Assembly: GCF_020520425.1 (NCBI RefSeq)
Contig: NC_079489.1
Location: forward strand, 22,406,001-22,470,000
Length of the DNA stretch: 64,000 bases
Direction: 5' to 3'
Source of the DNA: Spinacia oleracea
Lineage: Eukaryota; Streptophyta; Magnoliopsida; Caryophyllales; Amaranthaceae
The position numbers and the translations under genes were made by a program. Of the stretch, positions 48,884 through 60,600 are shown in pieces. The notes beneath the pieces are model-generated. The model made no database searches, was not told where the DNA came from, and was given only the letters and a program-made list of their open reading frames with translations. Every line of letters starts with the position of its first letter. Positions within the stretch are counted from its first letter, which is position 1.

Positions 48884-50236
48884 GAGCAACTTACCTTGGA
48901 GGAGCATATGCAGCTCCAAACTGTTAGTTAAGGAGGGGATGATATGGAGGATGGGAAACGGTACTCATATTGATATTTGGCGTGACCCGTGGCTAACTGA
49001 TGAGGTGGGATGATTCACGTTGAGCACAAAGGTTGAGGACCTGAAATAATTGAGTGACATTATTGATGCGGAAAGATGGGAGTGGGATGTAGAGGCCATT
49101 CAACAACACTTTACGGAGCGAGATTGTAAATGCATCTTGGCCATCCCATTAAGTAGTTGCAACCAAAGAGATAAGATTACGTGGGCATACTCGAAAGACA
49201 GAAACTACTGAGTGGAGACATCGTATATTTTGGGCAAAGGTTATAATTTTGACGCTTATCACCAAGCCTTTGTTGATATCTAGAAAATGGATGTTATCCT
49301 AAAAGTATGCCACTTCATATGGCACTTGTGCACTGATACGCTGCCAGTTAGAGAGTTGTTAAAGAGGCGACATTTACTTGAAGTAGCAGCCTGCCCATGG
49401 TTCCAGGTGATAAACGAGTCAGCCGGACACACAATCTTTGAATGTGTGTGAGTCAAGGAGTTATGGGAGGACAACAAGTGTAGCAACATAACAAATTTTG
49501 AAGGAGCTATCAAGAAGTATGTGTGAGTTAGTAGAGGAGTGTAAGGAAATTGGCTCGAAGACGAAACATCATGGAGTATACCTAGCTTGGATTATTTGGT
49601 GTGAAAGAAATAAGAAGATATTTGAGAACAAGATGATGCCAAATGTGGTGCTCATTGAAAGAGTATACAGAATGGTTGATGAGTAAGGTAAATATGATAA
49701 CCGAATTTACAATGTAGCAAGAGGAGTAGTGTCACATAGCTCAAAAAACGTGGCAAGAACCATCTGAAAGTGTAATCAAGCTAAATGCAGATATGTCGCT
49801 AACAATGGTAGGATGTGTGGGTGTGGTAGTTGTAGCCAGAGACCACGGAGGGAAATTTATTCTCAGCCACGAGAAGGATAAGAGCAAACTGGCCTTCAAA
49901 AATTACAGAGGTTAAAGCACTTGCTATGGATGGGATGTTAGGGAAGAGGCACGGCCGCACGGGGTTGACGATGTAGTACTAGAGTCCGACTGCCAGCTCT
50001 TGATTAATCGTCTTTCGAAGGGAGCCATTTTTATGTTAGATCTCGATTCAGTGTTGGGAGATATTTTATCATTATGCATTCCTTTAAGTCTATAAATGGT
50101 CAAGTGTAAAAAATTATGGAAATTATGTAGCTTATCACCTTGCAAAGCTAGTTCCGTTTGGAGTCGAACAAGTGTGGGAAAATCAGTATCCTCACGAAAT
50201 TGCTCTGTATGTTTTAATGGACAAATTGTCCCTTAA
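48884..50236 (+). pseudogene. Dead LINE fragment: zf-RVT region and RNase H
   Basis: Starting at the gypsy LTR border, translated pieces in shifting frames read SNLPWRSICSSKLLVKEGM, WRMGNGTHIDIWRDPWLTDE, then a zinc-binding reverse-transcriptase segment (RRHLLEVAACPW...HTIFECV) and an RNase H-like piece (KLNADMSLTMVGCVGVVV, later VLESDCQLLINRLSKG). This order is the 3' half of a plant non-LTR retrotransposon ORF2. Stops and frameshifts are numerous. The gypsy LTR appears to have inserted into it; the LINE's 5' part was not found on the far side. Confidence 0.75.
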
Positions 50237-50390
50237 TAAATATACTAGCTTGTATTTTCTCTATTATTTTTTATTGTAACTTTTTTGTTTTATTTTTGAC
50301 TTTTCGTCGGCTGTGATTAAATTTGATTGACTTATTTCCCAATATGTCTTTTTATTTTGTTCTACGATTAATGTTAATATATTTTGTAAG

Positions 50391-50479
50391 TAATATATAG
50401 GGGCATTTTAGACTACTTTCCAGGGACACCAAAATGTCATTTACAATAACGACTTCAAGAGTTCCTTATAGAATAGAGA
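50391..50479 (-). mobile_element. Helitron 5' terminus fragment
   Basis: On the - strand TCTCTATTCTATAAGGAACT starts at 50479 after an A, matching the 5' end of the family at 3321. The following bases (caccaaaatgtcattta on +) also match the copies at 51.5 and 52.1 kb. No 3' hairpin end was found for it. Confidence 0.5.
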
Positions 50480-50942
50480 TATATTATTCTAGTTTATAAT
50501 ATAAGGATTAGTTTATCCCTAGCGTAGAGGGGGTCTGGACGGAAGTTTGGAGTCAGACTCTTGGGATAATATGGTAAAAGACTTCAACAAGTCTGAAGGT
50601 GAGTTGAAAATCCGAGACTCGCTTAAAACCAACTTTTTCTCCACCCAAATCAAATCATACCACATCATCACATTTTATCCTACTTAATTTTCTTTTTTAT
50701 AAGTTCATATGAGTTTGGGGTGAGCCTGAGGATTATGTGTATAAAAAGGAGAATCATGTGTAGTCTGAACAATAAAAAGTTGGTAAAAGTTAGTGGAATG
50801 CCGACGTGGAAGAATCCGGAGATTGAGGTTGAGTGTGAGGGATAAACTCGCCCTAAAAGTACTTCCTCCGTTTTTTTAATACTCGCATCATTTGGACTTT
50901 TTACTATTCACATATTCCATTTTGATTATTGTTGGTTATTTA
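50480..50942. other. No gene; Stowaway-like end at about 50,859
   Basis: Unassigned DNA. The word tacttcctccgttttttt near 50,859 resembles a Stowaway MITE end without a visible partner. Confidence 0.3.
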
Positions 50943-51242
50943 TCTTTTACATTATACTAAAACAGATACCAGGAATGACACGTGTCACTTTCTGGTGAAA
51001 AAAAATTCTGCCAATTTTTTTGTTTCCTTTTTTGATTCATTTATTGGTTTCAATAACTTTTTATGGAAAATAATCAGTATATTTTGACTAAATTTTTTTT
51101 ATTATTTTTTAAAAAATTTGTCAAATCTTTTGTATTCCATACCCTACTTTATTTTGAACAATTCTTTGTTACTCAAATATTTTATAAAAAATGGTCAAAT
51201 TATAATTTTATAATACACGTTTGTTCACGGGGCCTAATCTTG
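50943..51242 (+). mobile_element. Short Helitron-like element (300 bp)
   Basis: Starts TCTTTTACATTATACTAAAA after an A, followed by accaggaatgacacgtgtca and a complementary ttctgg, a hairpin with an ACGTGT core. It ends gttcacggggcctaatcttg|T. Start and end both correspond to those of the 4.3-kb element at 57691-61990, so it looks like a short deletion derivative. The 3' CTTG departs from the CTRR rule. Confidence 0.5.
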
Positions 51243-51403
51243 TATGCAAGATAAAATACAATCATGTGTAATCTTGTTAGGTTCTTCTCAATGTGCATCT
51301 TCAAAAGATCAAATTTTTATAATCACTATTCTATAAGGGAACTCCTTAGTTCATTTTAGTAAATGGCCTTTTGGTGCCCCCTATGGAGTAGACTATAATA
51401 TCA

Positions 51404-51561
51404 CTAGTCTTATATGCACTCGATGCATGCGAACAATTTTAAAGTTTTGTTTTTATATATGAAAGTAATGTTATAATGTTTTTTAACAATTTCAAATAAG
51501 GGTATAATAAACATTTTAGGTGGACACCAAAGTGCTCATGAGTTGACTTATATAATAGAGA
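51404..51561 (-). mobile_element. Miniature Helitron, 158 bp
   Basis: Read on -, it begins TCTCTATTATATAAGTCAAC after an A (51562). It ends with the near-hairpin CGCATGCATCGAGTGC, then ATATAAGACTAG at 51404, followed by T. Both termini are those of the 645-3321 element, with almost no interior between them. Confidence 0.65.
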
Positions 51562-52157
51562 TAGTCTTATATGAACGTGAAACGCGCGAGACTATATAAA
51601 AAACTAAAAACTGTGATATACATGATATAATGACCTCAAATAAGAGCCAGAAAAATTGTTCACAAAGTTATCTAAAGTTTGACATTATCTCTATTAACAC
51701 ATCTAAGTAGTGCAACAATGTAATATTCATAGCAAAATATCTACACACACGAAGTAGTGTTTCACTTGTTTATTTTGTCTTCGATATACTTGTCTAAGCA
51801 CATGCATTTTCAACTCCTTTTTGTTTAGAAATACATAGTAAGGTGATTGTATAATTATTTTCCTATAAAAAAAATGAGAGATTGAGAGATTGTAGGCGTT
51901 TTTGCACCAAACTTTCCTGATTGCATAGCAAGTTTTTTGACCTATTTTGTGTGATTGCACAATTGTTTTCATGTAGAAATAGAATTTCTTGATTAGTTAA
52001 TAAATTTGACATTAATTTTTTTATTAATTCTTATTCGCATAAAAAATAATTATTTTAAAATTGTTAAGTGATGGGGGTATTATAGTCAATAATATAGGGG
52101 GACATCAAAATGCCATTTACCGTAATGATCTCAGGAGTTCCCTTATACAATTAAGAT
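51562..52157 (-). mobile_element. Second Helitron abutting the first (596 bp)
   Basis: Read on -, it starts TCTTAATTGTATAAGGGAAC at 52157 after an A. It ends CGCGCGTTTCACGTTCATATAAGACTA at 51562, immediately against the TC of the 158-bp element. The final G of CTAG is missing at the joint. The two therefore lie head to tail without spacer. Interior AT-rich, no gene. Confidence 0.55.
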
Positions 52158-52346
52158 TAATAAGTTCAATTTAATTTAATTAATTAAAAAATAATTGTAA
52201 TAATTCTAAAAACTAATTATTTAATGTCATATTGCAAAAAAGGAAACTCTAATGCATGTCACAGCCAAAAGTCAACAACAATTCAATTGTATTCTTCAAG
52301 AAAACATAAAAGTAAGTAAGACAATAAGAAAAAAATGAAATTAATC

Positions 52347-55240
52347 TGTAATCCCCCGTAATTTTATATATTTTGTTTATATATTTTAACGTATATTAAT
52401 ATATTTAAATATAATTTATGGATTTCAGAAACGAATATGTAATTAAAATATAATTATTTTATTTCATTTTAAATGTTTCAACGATTTATGAAATCAAAAG
52501 TAATTTTAGAAATTTACGTTGAAAAGAAATCGAATTACGAAAACCGATTGAATTTAGAAAATGATCCTATTCGATTTTGGGTTCAAATCCTAAAACTAAA
52601 TCCTAATTCTAGCCCAATTGGCAAAGCCCAAATAATAAGACCCAAAACAATTTACTCCTTTCCTCTCCTTCAATGTTACGTAAAACAAAATAACACCAAA
52701 CCCCTTCTCTTTTTCTATTTCACGTGAACACCTTCGACCCTCAAACTCCTTGCTGTCTCTCCGCCTTACCGCCGCCGCACCTCAGCCTGCAACCACCGTA
52801 CGACGTCGGCGTTCTACCCCTTTACCGACGGTAATCCTTTCTTCTCCCTCTCTCTCTTTCGTTCTCCGGAACTCCTTAGTTTCGGTTTCTTGCACACCCA
52901 TTAATCATTGTTGCTTTGTTTCTGTTTTCGTTCAGCACACCACCGTGCTCGCCGCCAGCAGCCACCGCTGACTGCCCAGCACCGCCGCCCAGTCGCGGCC
53001 AACCTCCCCCTTTCTCCTCCGTGCGTGCAGCACTCACCTTCTCTTCTTATTTCTTGTGCGAGACAACGCAACCACTGTCGTATTCCTCGCCTAGCGCCGC
53101 CCGTACCTTCGGCCGTCCGGCTGCACCACCTGTCGCTGCACCACCTCCGACCAGCCTTCCTTGTTTCCTCACTTTTGGTTATTTCTTAAACCCTAAGTAA
53201 CTAATTATTTTAAATTAAAATTTGTTAATTTAGATTATGTTCTTGATATTAAATTTATGATTTTTATGGTTTGAACATGATTTTCAGATTTGGGTTGAGA
53301 TTAAAAACGAATTAATTTTCAGTTTTGATTAATTAAAATTAAGTTAGGGCTTAATCATGATTTATTAATTTGAATTATGTTTTCTTGAATTAAAGTTATG
53401 GGTTTTGTGATTTAAATTATAAATTTAAGATTATATGAATTTTATAATAAAGTTATTAATTTTCAGATTATCTAATTACATTGAAATGTTGGTTTTTGAT
53501 TGTTTAAAGTATGAAATTCAAGGTTTTTATGATTATTAATCATGATAGGTTAAGTATGAGTTATTGAATTGGTTGTTTTGAGATACTAGGAACGTAGATT
53601 GACCTTGGTGAAGCTTTTAAATGAATTTATATTGCTGAAAATTTAAAGTACGATGTTTGCAAAAAGCTTTCAACGAATTTCAACCACTAGTTCAATAATT
53701 ATGATGCTAGGAAAGCAAATGTTTAAGTTTTGATATTGGGGAAAGTTCAAAATATGTTTAGGATGCATTTAGAATGCTTTATTATGGTTGCCAATGATTA
53801 GAAATTGATCGGGATTACTTGTTGGTTGTTTTAGGCGGAGAATTCTCTTTAGGCGACTTTTGAAAGTGTTAAAGTGGCCTATCAGTTTGTTTACACAAGG
53901 TACGTACATACCTGTGTGCTTGGATTGTGTGCTAATTGTTGAAACCATGTGGAATTGTTAATGAACTTGGTTATGTTGATATTGTTGATGAACTTAGTCA
54001 GGTTGAAATTGCATGTTTAATACTGTTGGTAGACATATTGAACCTATATTGCATTTTGAGGATTATAACATGTTAGTATGGATGATTGATGCAAACATGT
54101 TTGATTGGGAACACTAGATTACTTTGCATATAATTCAGATCAGTGGATTGTTGTTCCCTTTTAGCTTTTCACTACTTTATGAGGGCCGAGGACCTCGTTT
54201 AGTAAGTTGAAACCTTATACCCATATACAGGGTTAATCAGTATTAAAGGAAAGATTGGAGTTAATTGGAATGAGTCTTATTTGATGCCTTTGTGATCACT
54301 TACTTAATTCCAAGATAAACACAGTTGTAAATGAATGTGAATTGTATGCCTTATGTGATTGTTGAGTCATAACAGGGTGTCAATTTGTAAATCATGTAAA
54401 GTGAAACTGAGTAGCAATAGCTTTAGACTGTGCACGTCTAAAGTGACGGACAAACAGGAGTTGGGGTTCATGGTGGTAGCCCATGGCCTTTAATTCGGAC
54501 CGGATTGATCACCGTGTCCTATTTTTATTCAAACGTTCCTCGATATCGCAGGTCACTGAGGTTACGGAGTCGCGCCCGTACCTCGTCTTCCTTAGTGAAG
54601 CCTCTAGCTAGAAAACTCGGTCCATTGCCTATTTCAATTAAAATAATATTATTGTCATAAAAGTCTAGTCCAGTCTAGCCTAGTCTAGTTAAGTATGGTC
54701 GTCAAATTATCATGTTTGTCTGCCCTTATTTATGTTCATTAGTATCATGTTAGGATGGTTCGTTTAATAGTATCATGTTAGGATTATTATTGTTTTAGTA
54801 TGTAGTACTCAGCTTTGCTGATTACGTGCTTTGTTTGTGTGTGTTGATCATGGCTATGCCTTATTGATCCTGTGATGACCCAACTTTGGTGAGCAGTCTC
54901 TAAGGATCAATAAGCGTTGTCCATCTACAGGTTTGAAGATGATGCATCATTGGGATCGGGATTAGAGAACTTGTAGTTATATTTGTTTTATTAAGTGATT
55001 TGGTTTGTTAACTTAGATTTGAAAGTTGTCGTACTATTCGTATTTCCTTATTTCCGTTAATTGGTTTTGGACTTAATATGTAATCGATTATTTATGAACC
55101 TAAAAATTAGTTTTATGTTTTCCGCTGCAAAATTCTGAATAAGCCGTACGTTTTCACACGGGCGATAATGCCTTGATAATTCTTTATAGTTATATTTATA
55201 AAAGGGTTGTGTTAGAAAAAGGGATTGTCGGGGTGTTACA
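52347..55240 (+). mobile_element. Gypsy-type solo LTR, 2,894 bp
   Basis: Begins TGTAATCCCCCG and ends GGGGTGTTACA, flanked by the 5-bp duplication taatc (52342-52346 and 55241-55245). There is no internal retrotransposon sequence. It shares an ordered set of motifs with the LTR at 44141-48883. The stretch 52,740-53,200 is GC-rich and CT-rich and opens several overlapping frames (LRLTAAAPQPATTVRRRR...); its position matches the GC-rich block of the other LTR, so it is probably the transcript leader and not a gene. Confidence 0.85.
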
Positions 55241-55719
55241 TAATCTCGTCAATCTCGCACTTTTTTTTACAAAATTAAACTTACTTTTACTGTTAATCAC
55301 ACCCTAATTTTATTTGGTTATACAAGCATCTTGCGGCAAAAAACGCAAAAAAATAAACAAATAAAATACACAATCTTATGTTTATGGTAGTTAATTTGTT
55401 ATTACATTAATTCCTAAATATATTTTGTTACATATAAATATGTTTTTTTTCTTTAGTTTTTAATAAATTTTCTTACATGTTTAAGCAAATGTGCATACTT
55501 TTAAGTACACATACCGTGTATATAAGACTATATTTTCATTAAGAAATTAGAGGAGAAGATCATTGAAGTATTATTTTAGTTCACTCTGATCAAACTTTAG
55601 TTAGTAATAACACTTATATGTCCATGTAATATATCGATAATCCTCTAATTAATTTTTTTTTTTTATATAAAACATTGGAACATTACTCACGTATATTTTC
55701 AAGAAGATTTTGAAAATAT

Positions 55720-55748
55720 CGGCACACATCGCATACATAGAGTACTAG
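55720..55748 (+). mobile_element. Helitron 3' terminus remnant
   Basis: CGGCACACATCGCATACATAGAG followed by TACTAG|T resembles the hairpin and CTAG end of the 645-3321 family in + orientation. No 5' end was identified between here and the solo LTR. Confidence 0.45.
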
Positions 55749-55753
55749 TCTAA

Positions 55754-55902
<149 letters not shown>

Positions 55903-55918
55903 AGGCATATTTGCTGAT

Positions 55919-57000
55919 CTATTAGAGCGCCACATAGGAATTCTAATGGTTTCGGGCAATGAAAAATAAAATAAAATTTTATTTTTGAATTAAAAAAATC
56001 GAGTGCCACGTAGATAATTAATCACATAGATATTTTAATTAATTAATTAATTACTAATATATACAACTCCATCCACAATCAAACATTCTAATAATTAAAA
56101 AATAAATCTAAAATAAAATTCATCCAAAATCAAACACTAATCTAAAACATTAGAGCGCCACATAGGAAACCTAATAGTTTCGACCAATGAAAAATAAGAT
56201 TCAGCAAAATCAAACACTGATCTAAAATAAAATTCATCCAAAATCAAACACTAATCTAAACTTCAGCAAATAAAGGAGGCATATTTGTTGAAATATTAGA
56301 GCGCCACATCGGAAATCTAATAGTTTCGACCAATGAAAAATAAGATTTCTAATTTATTTTTGAATTAAAAAAATTGAGTGTCACATATATAATTAATTAG
56401 GCGCCACATAGATATTTTAATTAATAAATTACAAATATATACAACTCCATCCAAAACCAAACACTCTAATAATAAAATAAAATAAATCTAAAATAAAATT
56501 CATCCAAAATCAAACACTAATCTAAAATAAAATCCTATCCAAAATCAAACATTAAACCAATATTAGAACACCGCGTAGGAAATCTAATAGTTTAAGCTAA
56601 TGAAAAATAAGATTTCTAATATATTTATGAATTAAAAAAATCCAGTGCCACGCAGATAATTAACTAGGTGCCACATAGATATTTTAATTAATTAGTTACT
56701 AATATATACAACTCAATCCAAAATCAAACGCTCTAATAATTAAAAAAATAAATCTAAAATAAATTCATCCAAAATTAAACACTAATCTAAAATAACATTT
56801 AATCCAAAATCAAACATTAATCCACTATTAGAGCGCCACGTAGGAAATCTAATGAATTTCGAAATTATTTTTGATTTGAAAAAGTCGAGCGTCACGTAGA
56901 TAAATAATTAGGTGCCACGTAGATATTTTAATTAATTAATTACTAATATTACGCATATACAACTTCATCCAAAATCAATCATTCTAATAATTAAAAAATT
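55919..57000. repeat. Tandem array, five units, most ~265 bp
   Basis: Units start at about 55,919, 56,149 (shortened neighbour), 56,297, 56,563 and 56,828. Each has attagagcgccaca.aggaa, caatgaaaaataagatt, gtgccac.tagataatta, tagatattttaattaatta and catccaaaatcaaacact in order. Units differ by roughly one base in ten. Confidence 0.8.
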
Positions 57001-57136
57001 AATCTAAAATGAATTCAATCCAAAATAAAAAACTAATATAATCTAATATATAAAATATATCAGTTGGTATATATAAGAGTTTTATTTTAACTTAATAATT
57101 TAATAGAATCCGTGCATCGCAAGGGCTAAAATCTAG

Positions 57137-57690
57137 TAGATAGATATAAATGAGAGTTTTTGGTGAGCATTGGGAGCGTCCACGTAGTATTGTCCAGTCA
57201 CTCATTAGATTTAAATAAATATTAAGATTTAGGAATTATAAAATAAAGTAAATACGTTTAGATAAGAAAAAGGGAATTTTTGAAAAGATAAGATTAAGTG
57301 AATATTTAAAAGATATAATTTGATAAACAAAAGGTATTGCATGCACAAGGTGTACAGTAAATATTATTGTGCACCAACATAACTTTTACCCAGTTTTGCC
57401 AAAAAAAAAACTTTTACCCACTTTTCTCTAACTTTTATATAATTAAAAAAAAGTTAATAGATAAACATTTCAAAGTGTTAAATGATTAATTTTATATATT
57501 ATTAGTGATTTTTAAGAAATATATTTTTATTAAAATGAAAATTTTTATTACTAGAAAGTAGATAACTTTTACATATATAAGGTATCTTTTAAGCATTTTA
57601 CGTCAACTTTAACTTCGGTGTACAATATTTATCGTACACCCCATGTAAATAAGGAGCGATTTCCTTCAATATTGCATAAAGATCCAATAA
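57137..57690. other. No gene seen
   Basis: AT-rich spacer between two Helitron-like elements. A short frame at 57,618-57,863 overlaps the next element's 5' end and has no family resemblance. Confidence 0.4.
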
Positions 57691-60600
57691 TCTATTACTA
57701 TATACTCCGTACTAAAAGAAACACCAGGAATGACACGTGTCAATTCCTGGTGCGATTTTTTCCCGCCAAAAATCACTTTCCCAAAAAGTGTATCTATTTT
57801 ATTTTATTTTTATCCTCCACCTTTTTTATAAACTATTTATGTATGAAAATAAAATTTAGTTAATAAATTATAGCAATAATAGATACGACGTAATAATAAT
57901 TATTCTAAGTTGGCAATATTTTAGTTAAATTGCTATATTAATAATGGATAATATATCACTCAATATTTTGGTCAAATTACCATATTAACATCTTAAATAT
58001 GTATATTAGTTTAATAAATTTAAATGAATATGTTAAAAATGTTATAACTATGCAGTAGTTTGGGGATATTCATTTAATACAAACTTTTGTATAAGGCGGT
58101 CTCACAGGAAAGACCGCATTGATGGCACTTGAAATGCCACGTAATCGTGCTTACGTCAGACATATAAATACTCAATTTCTTTTCATTTTCCTCTAATTCA
58201 TTTCCCCCTCTCTCTCCTAAACGCTCTGCCTCTCTCTCTCTCCTCTCCATCAACTAAAGGATCTCCGACGACGACGTTTCCGCCGGAGAAGCTTCAAGAA
58301 CAAGAATCCGGCGACCTTTCTAGAGAATCGAGGTTGACGACGACGTTTCTGGAAAAATCGAGAACAAGCTTGATGACGGAGGCCGGTTTCTGGAGAGTCG
58401 AGGTTGGCAGGAGGTGGCGGAGGTGGAGCTGAGGTTGCGCGCTGCAGACGGTCGGTGATGGAGCTGTGTTGCCGCCTCCAACCACCTCACTCTTTCTTTT
58501 AATTCAGGTTTTTGATTTTTTAGGTTTTGATTTTATTAATTTTGTTGATTTTAGTTTTTGTATTTGATTAATTTTGTTGATCGAAGGTGTGAGGGAGCAT
58601 CCACCGCAAGATCTGTTCCTTCGGTTATGATTTTAGTCGCTTTGATGTCTAGCGATTGGTGGCGTTGCGCGAGGCGAGGCGAGGCGAGGGGGAGGCGGAG
58701 GTACAGAGATGAATGCGGTTGTGGCTGCGGCGGTACGAAGGTGAAGGTGGATGCGGCGGTACGAATGTGAAGGTAACTCTTCCTTCTCTCCTCCATTTTT
58801 CGATTCGCTTAGGTTTTTTATTTTTCAATTTTTTGATTAATTTGTTTGATTTTTAAATTTAGGTTTATGAGAATTTGATTGATTTGTTATGTGGTCTAGG
58901 AAATCTCGACGGAGAGTTGTGGTGGACGTTAAGGCGGAGATAGATTGAGCGGTGAAGGAAGGAGAGTTGTCGGGAGCAGAGGTGGCTGATAGGTGCGGCT
59001 GGTGGTCGGTGTTGTTGTTGTTGTTCGCGGAGGAGCAAAGGTGTTGCAATCCCTGTTCGATTGTGTTTCTGCCGCTGATCTTCTAGTGTGGCTGGTGGCC
59101 GCCTCTGATTTTGGCGATGCGCCTGCGGCGATGCGAAGGAACAAAGCTGTTGGTTATGGCTGTTGGTTATGCGGCACAAGCGGTTGATGGCTTCGCTAGT
59201 GGTTTTCGTTTTAGTTTTAGTTTTAGTTAAGAATTGTAATGTTTTAGTTACACTTTTTTAGTATTTAGTTAAGAATAATTATGTTTTAGTTTTAGTTATA
59301 CTTCTGAAATAATGGCCTTCTTATTGGAATTGCTGGACTGATTTTCTATGTTTTAGTTATGAATTTTTAAGTTTTAGTCACGATTTTTTTGGTTTTAGTT
59401 AAGGGTTTTTGAGTTTTAGTTACGTATTTTTTAGTTTTCATTCAGGGCTTTAGTTATGATTTTTCCGAGTTTTAGTTATGATTTTTTCAGTTTAAGTTAC
59501 GATTTTTTTGGTTTTAGTTAAGATTTTTTGAGTTTTAGTTATGTATTTTTGAGTTTCAGATAACGAATTTCAGAGTTTTAGTAAGATTCAAAATTAAGCA
59601 TTGAAAATAATTAGTTAAGCAATTGAATTAATTAGTTAAAAATGAAACTAATAAGTTAAGCTTCAGAACCAATTAGTTAAGCAATTTAATAAATTTGTTA
59701 AGTAATATGTAACATATTAGTTAAACCGTGCAACTAATTAGTGAAGCATTGAAACCAATTAGTGAACACTGGAAGCAATTAGTTATGCACTGGATTTAAT
59801 TAAGTTAACCACTGGAAATAATTAGTTAAGTTTGAGATTCAATTAGTTAAGCAACGAAACTAATTAGTTATGCAACGAAATCAATTAGTTAAGCAATGAA
59901 CCAATTAGTTAAGCACTGAAACCAATTAGTTAAGCATTGCAACTAATTAGTTTAGATTTTGGAAGTTTTAGTTAAAAATTGTAATGTTTAGTTAAGAATT
60001 GTCGTGTTTTAGTTAAGCCTGAAATTCAATTAGTTAAGCAATGAAATTTATTAGTTAAGCAATGAATAAATTAGTTAAGCAATTAAATCAATTAGTTAAG
60101 CACTGGAATATTAGTTAAGCAATTAAATTAATTAGTTAAGCTTGAAATTCAATTAGTTAAGCCTGAAATTCAATTAGTCGCAGTGGAATAAACTAGTGAA
60201 GCTTGAAATTCAATTAGTTAAGCAATGTAGACAATTAGTTAAACAATAAAATCAATTAGTTAAGTATTGGAATCAATTAGTTAAGCTACGGAATCAATTA
60301 GTTACGCAATGGAACCAATTAGTTTCGCAATGAAACCAATTAGTTAAGCTTGGAATTCAATTAGTTAAGCCTGAAATTCAATTAGTTAACCAATTGAATC
60401 AAGTAGTTAAGCACTGAAATCAAGTAGTTAAGCTATTGAACCTATTAGTTAAGCAATATAACCAATTTGTTAAGCAATGAAACCAAATAGTTAAACAATG
60501 AGACTAATTAGTTAAGATATATGAGTTTTAGTTAATAATAATTTTGTTTAAAATTCATAACTATTTTTCTTTATACCTTAACCATTTTGTTACGTTATAT

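Noticed and set aside
52750..53200. Three overlapping Pro/Ala/Arg-rich frames
   Set aside because: They lie in the GC-rich block of a solo LTR that has a counterpart in the other LTR; the frames overlap and show no domain.
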